Assembly (NCBI GenBank): GCA_024291935.2
Contig: CM044322.1
Location: 70,485,405-70,549,404 of the forward strand
Length of the DNA: 64,000 nt
Reading direction: 5' to 3'
Origin: Okapia johnstoni
Taxonomy: Eukaryota > Chordata > Mammalia > Artiodactyla > Giraffidae
Below are positions 50,901-59,900 of the stretch, one piece after another. Every line of letters begins with the position of its first letter. The stretch's first letter is position 1. The notes under the pieces were generated by a model that was not told where the DNA came from, made no database searches, and worked only from the letters and a program-made list of their open reading frames with translations. The translations under genes and the position numbers were made by a program.

Positions 50901-53900
50901 TCACACAGGTTTCTCAGGAGACAAGAAATGTGGTCTGGTATTCCCATCTCTTTAAGAATTTTCCACAGTTTGTTGTGATCCACACAGTCAAAGGCTTTTG
51001 CTTAGTCAATGAAGCAGAAATAGGTGTTTTCTAGAATTCCCTTGCTTTCTATATGATCCAGTGAAGGTTGGCAGTTTGACCTCTGGTTCCTCTGTCTTTT
51101 CTAAGGCCAGCTTGTACATCTGAAAGTTCTTGGTTCACATACTGCTGAAGCCTGGCTTGAAAGATTTTGAACATAACCTTACTAGCATGTGAAATGAATG
51201 CAATTGTCCGGTATTTTGAACATTCTTTTGTACCGCCCTTCTTTGAGATTGGAATGAAAACTGACTTTTCTAGTCCTGTGGATTAGTGCCTTTTGTCAAA
51301 TTTGGGACGTTGTCAGTCATTATTTCTCCAAATACCTTTTTTAGCCTGACTTCATCTTCCTCTGCTTTAGGGACTCTAATTACATACATGTCAGACATTA
51401 TAATCCATTAAGACTCTGAGACTTTTTTTTAGTCTGTTTTCTCTGAATTGTTTGTTTTGGATGATTTATATACTTCTATCTCCAAGGACATTGATTCTTT
51501 CCTCTGTTTTCTTCATTCTGCTGTCAAGCCCATCTAAATAAATTTTTTATTTTGGTTGTTGAATTTTTTTCAATTCTAAAATTTACACTTGATTTTCCTG
51601 TATATATTGTATCATTTCTGTAGAGAATTAAAATTTTTCACTTGTTTCAAACATGTCTCATTGTTCCTTGAAGCGCTTTGTGAAAGTTACTCTAAAATCC
51701 TGGTCAAATGATTTCAGTACTTGTGTCAACTTGGTGTTGGTCTCTGTTAGTTTCTTCTCACCTGAGTTATGAGGCTCTGGATCTTATTTAAATCTTTTGT
51801 TTTAGCAGGCCTGCTCGTGCTCCATACTGGTGGGAAAGAGGAGGGCCAACGCTTTGCTGTCTGGTGCGGGTAGAAGCCCAGGGTCCCCACTGGGCCTCCA
51901 CTGCTGCCCTGGTGTGTGTATGCACTTTATTATTGATGGGCTGCGGGGAGTGAGGCTCCCATGTGGCCTACACTGACACACCCAGCTGGGGCGGGGGGTT
52001 CTGACACACGGAAGTGGAAGTCCAAGCTTCCATGTGCCTTAGTGTCGAGGGTGGAGTATGCCATTTGTCGGAGTAGGGCAGTTACTGTCAAAAAGTCTTC
52101 TGTCTTACTAGACTGCTACTTTTCCTTTCTTTGGTCCTTTGGGTTTTCAGCAAGCTTTCTGGGGGTCTGATTGCAGGTTATGGCTTTTCCAGCACCCAGT
52201 CCAGGATTTACAAACTGAAAAGAAAACTCAAATATCATTCCTCAGGTTCCAAGGTCCCTACCCTATCTGCTTCTCTCCACCTCTCAGAGTCTTCTTATGC
52301 TTGCTTTGTATATAACATCCCCTGGAGAAGGAAATGGCAGCACACTCCAGTATTCTTGCCTGGAAAATCCCATGGAAAGAGGAGCCTGGTGGGCTACAGT
52401 CCATGGGGTCATAAACAGTCAGACACAGCTGAGTGACTGAACACATATATAACACCCAAGGTTTGGACTATACTTAACTGACGAAACTGGGAGAAGTACT
52501 TCTATCCCATTTTATTCTCAGTAGCATTTTGAGCAGTCTGTCCTTTCTCTTCTTATCTGCAATGTTAACTCTCATCATACGTCAAATTTCTAAACATACA
52601 TGGCTGTTTCAAAATGTACACAGGATTTGTTTTAATCGAGTATGGTAAGGTGACAGACATAGACAACTGCCTTTGAAAGAAGAGTTTATTGCCTACAGTT
52701 CCCAAGAGGAATGGGCACATCATGCAGTGCTCGGCCACAGGTAGAAGCATCAAAATGAGGCAGGAGGCAGGAGTGAAAGAAAGCATGGTCTCATGCCTTT
52801 AGTGTGATGTTTGCAGGAAGGAATGGGTCAGGCAAAGTAAGCATTTTAGGATTAGCTAGTTTGAATAACTTCAAGTGGGCTCTGGGCTATAGTATAGGGT
52901 GATCCCTAGCTGTCCAATATCAGGGTCAGGGCTGATTCACAGTGGGAGAAAAATTAGCTTGGTGTATGAGAGGTAGATAGGGAGGTGGTTATGGATTGGT
53001 GGGTTTGGATTGGTCGGTTTGCATATGAAACGTCTTGCTTTACTATCTTTAGGAATTACAGAGCCCTTTGAGAGTCAGTCCCTCCTGGATTAGCAAGGCC
53101 CCAAGATGTCACAGCATCGTAAAACACAAGAAATAAAAACTATGATTAATATAATGGGGCCTCTATTCTGATCAATCCGTCTGGCCTGTGCTGAGAGCAG
53201 AATGTCTTACTTCCCTTAGCATACCTCCCCCCACCTTGTTTTTAAATGGTGTCTTTACTTAGCCCTTTGTTCGTCTATATCAATTTTAGAATAAGTTTAT
53301 CAAGTTCCATGAAAAATGCAGGCTGGAATTTTGATTGAAATTGTATTGACTTTATAAATTAATATGGAAAGAGCTGGATCTTCACTCTGTTGAGTCTTCC
53401 TGTTCGTGTTCTTTACATCTGTTGAAATTTTCTTTAATGTCCTTCAGTAAGATTTTATTATTTTCTCAGTGAAGGTCAGGCTCATCTTTTGTTAGCTTTA
53501 TTAGGTAGCTGTGTTAGGTGCTGTGCTGTGCTGTGCTTAGTCATTCAGTCGTGTCCAACTCTTCGCGATTACTATTGGGGATAGTATCTTTTTAAAATTA
53601 TGTTTTAAATGGTTAGTTGCTTGTAGATAGAAATGCAGTTGACTTTGGTATATTGATTTTCTAACAATGAACTCTTTCCAATCATAATCATTTTTCTGTA
53701 AATCTCTTTAGCTCGTTTTGGTTACCTTTTATTTCTTTTTGTTTTACGGTGCTGCCTAAGACCTCTTTATTACAATATTAAGTCAGAGGGATAATAGCAA
53801 GAATTCTTACCTGGTTCTGATCAAAAGAAAATGTTTATGACATTTTCCTTTTGAGTATGATTTTTGGTGTAGGTGTTGGAAGAAACCTTTTAACAAGTTA

Positions 53901-56900
53901 AGGAAATTCCCATTCTATTCCTGGTTTGCTGAGAATTGTTTTAAAAATCGAGAATGCAAATGATCACAAGGTTTTTAACCTTTCTTTTGTTAATGTAATG
54001 CAGATTATTAAATTAATTCAAAATCATTACTTAGGTTAAAAGAACACAATATTTTAGATGAGAGCTTTATTAAATCAAAGTTGAGGTAAAAACAATAAAG
54101 AGTCTGAGATTATTGTAAAATCTTTTATTAACTTTATCATTTTAGGTCAATAAAGGGATTTGGGCTAACTCAATTTTAAAGAGTTCTAAATCAAAAGGTT
54201 TTCTTCTGCCTTTAAGCAGGGTCGCAAACTGGCAGTTTGCCAAGTCATTGGTAAAAAGTCTGGTTCTACATATAGGCCTTTTCCAAAAAATTGCTTTAGT
54301 GAGTTAGTGAATCACTAATTGCATTAGTGATTAGGAGAGAATTTCGTCCCCACCCCCAGGAGCTTCACTGCCTCTAGACTCCCCAGAGTCCAACAGTTAG
54401 AAGTCATGGGAGGATAAGAGGAAAAAAGGGGTTTCCCAGCATGTGGCACCCCTTTGATTGCCTATAATTGTGGGTATCAGCCTATGACATTTCTGGCTAG
54501 GTTTGGGTCTACATTGTAAAATACACTTCTTGTGGAAATGCAAACAAACTTGCATTTCTTTATGGGCAAGTATGAATGGCTTTAGTCAAGGTAGATTATT
54601 TTTCAAAAGTGAATACATTTTTGGGCGAGTAATGATTTTTATAGTTAGCCATAACAGAGTATGACATAATATCTCATTATATCTCATAATATCTCATTAT
54701 GTGTATGACATAATATCTCATACACAATCCACTTTCACATTCAATATGATATATATATACACACACACACACATATATATAAGTAGCATCACCGACTCGA
54801 TGGCATCACCAACTCGATGGACACGAGTTTGAGTAAGCTCCGGGAGTTGGTGATGGACAGGGAAGCCTGGCGTACTGTAGCCCATGGGGTCGCAAAGAGT
54901 CAGACATGACTGAGTGACTGAACTGAACTGATACATAAGTAGACCATAATTAGCTGGAAAAAGCTTATTAAAAAGCCAATTTATCTGAAATATTTAAGAA
55001 GAGATCTGATGGTTACAAGTGTTACTTCTTCAGGAAATTAACTGATGATTGGATAATTTATCAGTTAACGATATCAGTTTTCAGAACTATGTTTTGATGT
55101 ATTCGTAAAGATGAATTTCCCCAACAGAATGATTCCAAAACTAAAAGCCAGAAAGCATAGGCATTGAAGCCAGAACATCTGAATTTAAATTACAGCTATT
55201 CCTTTCACTAACTGTGTAATCTGGGGTAAATAATTTAGCCTATAAGTCTCTATTGCTTCACCTGTAAAATGGTGACGATTAGCTCTTAGAGTTGTTAGAA
55301 AGATTAAACGAACTGAGGCACGTTCAATGCCCAGGATAGTAAACATTCAGGCACAGTGTTTCTACTCCCCTTCCAGTGAGGCAGCACCGTCATCATGCAG
55401 GGCAGCACGGTGTGAGGAGGATGGATTCCGCGGCTGCACCACCTGGATTGGCCGCTGGTCCACCCTCTTGCCAGCTGTGTGACCGTGGGCACACTACGTA
55501 AACCAGTGGTACTTCAGTTTTCTCATCTGCAAAATGGGCATTGAAAAAGCATCTTCCTCATAGGGTGGTCGGATCAAATGAGTTTATTTCTGTAAAATGT
55601 TTAGAACGGGGACTGGCACACGGGAAATGCTATGTAAGCATTAGCTGGTATTGTAGTGAGACACTCATGGTTTATTGTACTGGTATATCTCAGAACTACT
55701 ACATTTATATCTACAGTTGATCAGTAATATGTGGATGAGCGTATTTTTCTGATTTCACTGCTAGCGGTGTACTGAAGAGGGTGGAGCAGCAGAGGAGGTC
55801 ATGCATTCCCTCAGTATCAGCTGCAAATGCTCTGCAAAAGCAGCTGCCTTTGCAGAATCTAGCTCCGGGCATAGGGAGAAAGGAGCAGAGATATTCCATT
55901 TCCCCATGGGTGCCATTTACCCTCACTAAGCCATGGCTTTAATGAGCACCAGTACTTTTTAGTTTCATTGTAAATGGTGTTTACAGTGAAAATCATATTA
56001 CAGCAACATTAAAGGAATTGTTCAAAGATAAAAAATAAATCAACTACAAACATGCAAAAGCTGATTTAATTTTTTCAATTTCCCTCCAGTTTTTGTTTAT
56101 GTGCACATGCAGTATGTATTTACACAGCTGTCATCAATGTGCACATAGCATTTTGCACTTTACTGTGTTTAACATTAGCTGATAACACTTTCCCTGTTAT
56201 ATAGTCTTTATTATTATTATTGATGGCTGCAGAGTCATGTTGATAAGCATAATTGCTCTTTTTTGAAAATCAAAATGTTCACCTTTTACATACTGTAGGA
56301 GAACTCTAGAAATACAAGTAAGGGCAATAAATTATAGAAGAAAAGGAAATCAAAGACTTACACCTCCTATGACAGGAGGAAAGATAGGAGGGGAGTATGT
56401 GATTGCCTGAGAATTGTGAAATCCTATAATTTGATTTTGCAACAGATTTCTACCCCAATGCTTTACTTAACATATCTATTTTTAAATGTAAGAGAATTGA
56501 AAAGAAATTGCATGTGATGGGTACACAGAGGTTCGTTATACTATTGTCTACTTTTGTATATGTTTGAAACTTCTGTAATTAAAAAAGGTTTAAAAAAAAT
56601 AATGTGCTTATAAAAGATTTTTCCAACCCCCTTGGAAATAGTTTGAGTGTCTCTTGGTGAGCAGGCCCCTGCAGCCCACACATGTGGGAGTTTTCAAAGT
56701 CCTTCTACCTCCAGAGCCTTTCTTTCTTCCTCCAGGAAACTGATGTAGTGCAGGTACGGTGATGTTCTCACTGGGAACAGTGCTCCCCCAGACATGGTAC
56801 ACTTGTGCCAGGTACAGCTCCTACCATCTGCAGAGACCCTGCCCAGATATCACTAAACCACTGCTGAAAACATCTTGTTTAAGAAGGTGGGGTAGTGGGT

Positions 56901-59900
56901 AGAGGGGAATGGTGGAGGCCACAACTGACTCACCATTGGTGGTCTCTGCCAGGAGTGGGTGGCCCCCAGTAGATGCTCATAGAGCAAGCCAGGCCCTTCC
57001 CACCCCACGCTGGGCTGAGACCATCACACCTGCTGACACAGCACCCCCTGAAGGTGGTTGTTCAGACTCACTAAGTTGTGTGTTCTGTTGGGTTGTCCTG
57101 ACGACACACTTGCTAAAACCAGGGTTCTCCTTCCTCCTGCTAATTCTGTGACTCGAACAAGTACCTAGCTGCCTCCCTCTCCTGCCCCACCCTCCATCTC
57201 ACTCGAGTCTATCTTACTACTGCTATCAGGCCTCTGGAGGCATGGCAGCTGTCGGAGGCTCCTGTTGTGTTCAGGGGTGCTGGGATCCTGGGAGGGGGAC
57301 AAATATCTACCCTCAGTGGTAGATAATATGGCTTGATTAAAGAGAAATAGAAAATCAAGCCAACCTGCTATACACTTTAAATTTATACAGTGATGTATGT
57401 CAATTATTTCAATAAAACTGGGGCGGAAAGAGAAATAGCAGATGGCTCTGTGATATCCAACAGATAGTCTGACTGGGGAGAAGGAAGTCAGTGCAGAATA
57501 CACACAAAATCCCCACACTCAGCGATGGGCTGTTCAGGACAAGCATGGTGTGGTGGTCCCTTTGAAAATCCTCACTGCCAGCATGGGGACTGGTGCTCAG
57601 CAGCACAGTACAAATGCTTGTTGAACAAATAAAGAAAACTTCAGGGCAGTGAAGTCAGGTATAGAATATGTATATGAGGGTCAAAGAAATACAGACCAGA
57701 TGAGTGATCTGACTGGATAAGAGCAGTAAAGAAGGCTTCTTGTAGGAGGGAAATTATTTTTTAGAAGCTGAAGGGTAGAGAGGAGTCTGGTATAGAGTTC
57801 CATTGATAATACTGAGTGACCTTAGACAACTTACTTAACCTTTCTGTGCCTCAAACATACGATCTCTAACATGGAGCAATGAGTGGCTACCAGATGAGTC
57901 CAGGGTGGTCTAGGAGGCTCAGTACATTCATGGGAAATGGGAGCTAGAACTCGATAAATGGCGGTCAGCAATACCATCTGACGGCACATCTTCACCTTCC
58001 TAGGGGTCACCCCCTGGACTCTGCAGACGTTCGGGGATGATAAGGCCTATATCTTAACTATGAATGGACAGTCAAGGAAAACCAGACATATGAGGAGAAA
58101 CAACAACATGAAATTAATAATAGTTATCATTATCACAATCATTATGACTAACGTTTATTGAATGCTTACCACGTGCCAGATGTTTTCATCACTTCATACA
58201 ATATAAATCACTTAAGCTGTACAACTCTATTTCTCCGAGAGGGAACAAAGGCCTAAAGAGCTATACCTTTTGACTTCATTGAAAAATATACCAGTATGAA
58301 AGAAATTTGGGGGATTCTCCTTCTATCCCTCTTACAGAACATTTTCATTTTTCTAAATTATTTTCTACTCCATGTTCATTGCCAACTTGTCTTTTAAAAT
58401 AACTTTATTATTTGTATAAAAATGATGCTGGTTCATTAAAAAAAGTTTCAAGCAATAAAGAAGCATGAATAAGAGAGAAAAGAAAGAGCTGATATTCAAG
58501 AACAGAATGCTGCTGGCATCACATGACCCTCGTCACTGGCATGTCTGTTGTTCGTGTTGAGTCACTGAAGTAAAATATTACTCTACAGAACTTGGATGTT
58601 TTTACTAATTATTGAATAAAGGAAGGCTAACTTAAAGTTTGTGTTACGAGGTACTAAACTACCCGATGGGCTTCCCAGGTGGCACAGCGGTAAAGAATCC
58701 GCCTGCCAATGCAGGAGATGCAAGAAGAGTGGATTCAATCCCTGGGTCAGGAAGATCCCCTGCGGTAGCAAATGGCAACCTGCTCCAGTATTCTTGCCTG
58801 GAAAATTTCATGGAGAGGGGAGCCTGGAGGGCTACAGTCCATGGGGTCGCAAAGAGTCAGACACAACTGAGCGACTGAGCACACACACACACAAACTACC
58901 TGATATACCAAAAACTTATCAGTTCTCAGATTATAGGACTTTTCCTAGAAAACAAATAAGATTTTTTGTATAAAATATTGGAAACTATAAATTTTTGATA
59001 TTTTTTTCTGTTCGTTAGAGATGCAAGACTGCCACCAGGAAACCAAAAGCCATAGAAATCTTCTGCTCGGATTCTAAGTGCACCGAGGGAAAAAGGTAGT
59101 GCTTTTCTTAACATATGAGAGGATATGTATGTACATAAGATATGAGTCTTATGAAACTCCTGGAAAAAAACTCATTATTCAGATTTCTGTGAAGGGTTTG
59201 AGTCTGAAAAGAATGTGTTGAGATAGGAGAAAGATTGGTGATCTCTCACAATTTCAAAGTCTAAGGGGCGTTACAGACTCTGCACTTCACTACTCGTATT
59301 TAGAGATAAGGAAATGGGCCAGAGAAGCTGAGGAGAATAGCATAAATCACAGTAAGCTGAGATCAGAACCCAAGTCATTTAGAAACATTGGTAGTCATTT
59401 AGAAACCTTTATTCCTATTGGTGGGGAAGGGAAAAGGAAAGAAAAAAAAAAAAGAGCAAGGAGTTGAAATATGAGCTCAAAACAGGATGTTTTATGGGTC
59501 AAAACAGTAAAGCTTTCTGGTATACTTCCTAGGAAGTATACGGAGCCACCAGGGAAGTCCATATACTTCCTAATTTCTGAATAAATTTTGGACAATTGCC
59601 AGGATTTGATTAGCAGATCAGAAATTCCCCTCTTTCCTTTGGCAATGTAAAATAAGCAGATTTCAAAAGTAGTTCCCATCTCTTCCCTGAAAAATCGGTG
59701 CTTATACCTGTGGAGAAAAGGGAGAGGGCCAATGTACAGATGCCCCCATCAGCAAGTACCCATCCCCAGTGGGCACCAGGGGACTGTGAGGCCCTGAGCC
59801 TGGCCTTGCACCACCATTGGAAGATGTCACACACGGGGTGATAAATACACGTTCTGTGGGATTTTGGAGCTCTCGCATCTTGGTGATATCCCGTTAATAC

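Larger units (their letters stand above)
48745..51795 (-). mobile_element. Old L1 LINE, split by a SINE and a BovB
   Basis: Antisense L1 3' end ('taaattcacataatgcaaaatttactatttt') runs into late ORF2-like sequence and then, beyond the BovB, into 5' UTR-like sequence ('tcaaatgatttcagtacttgtgtcaacttggtgttgg'). The SINE at 49.11-49.31 kb and the BovB at 49.94-51.28 kb each interrupt it with their own target duplications. The L1 is therefore the oldest layer. Confidence 0.7.
36362..59018 (+). other. LEMD1: Long transposon-rich LEMD1 intron
   Basis: A 22.7-kb intron between linker exons. Elements with good evidence are listed separately. The unlisted remainder includes L2-like relics (40.16-40.40 kb), antisense L1 pieces (43.15-43.70, 46.79-48.01 and 53.26-54.01 kb), and an L1-type 3' end near 56.5-56.6 kb and again near 57.37-57.42 kb. 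MIR relics lie at about 57.79-57.87 kb. A 52.6-53.2 kb segment may be LTR-derived, but I could not classify it. I see no further exon that would fit the LEMD1 frame. Confidence 0.7.

Noticed and set aside
52565..53200. Possible LTR of an endogenous retrovirus
   Set aside because: AATAAA-like words on the minus strand and unique-looking sequence suggested it, but I could not find paired terminal TG/CA ends, a target duplication or internal retroviral genes.
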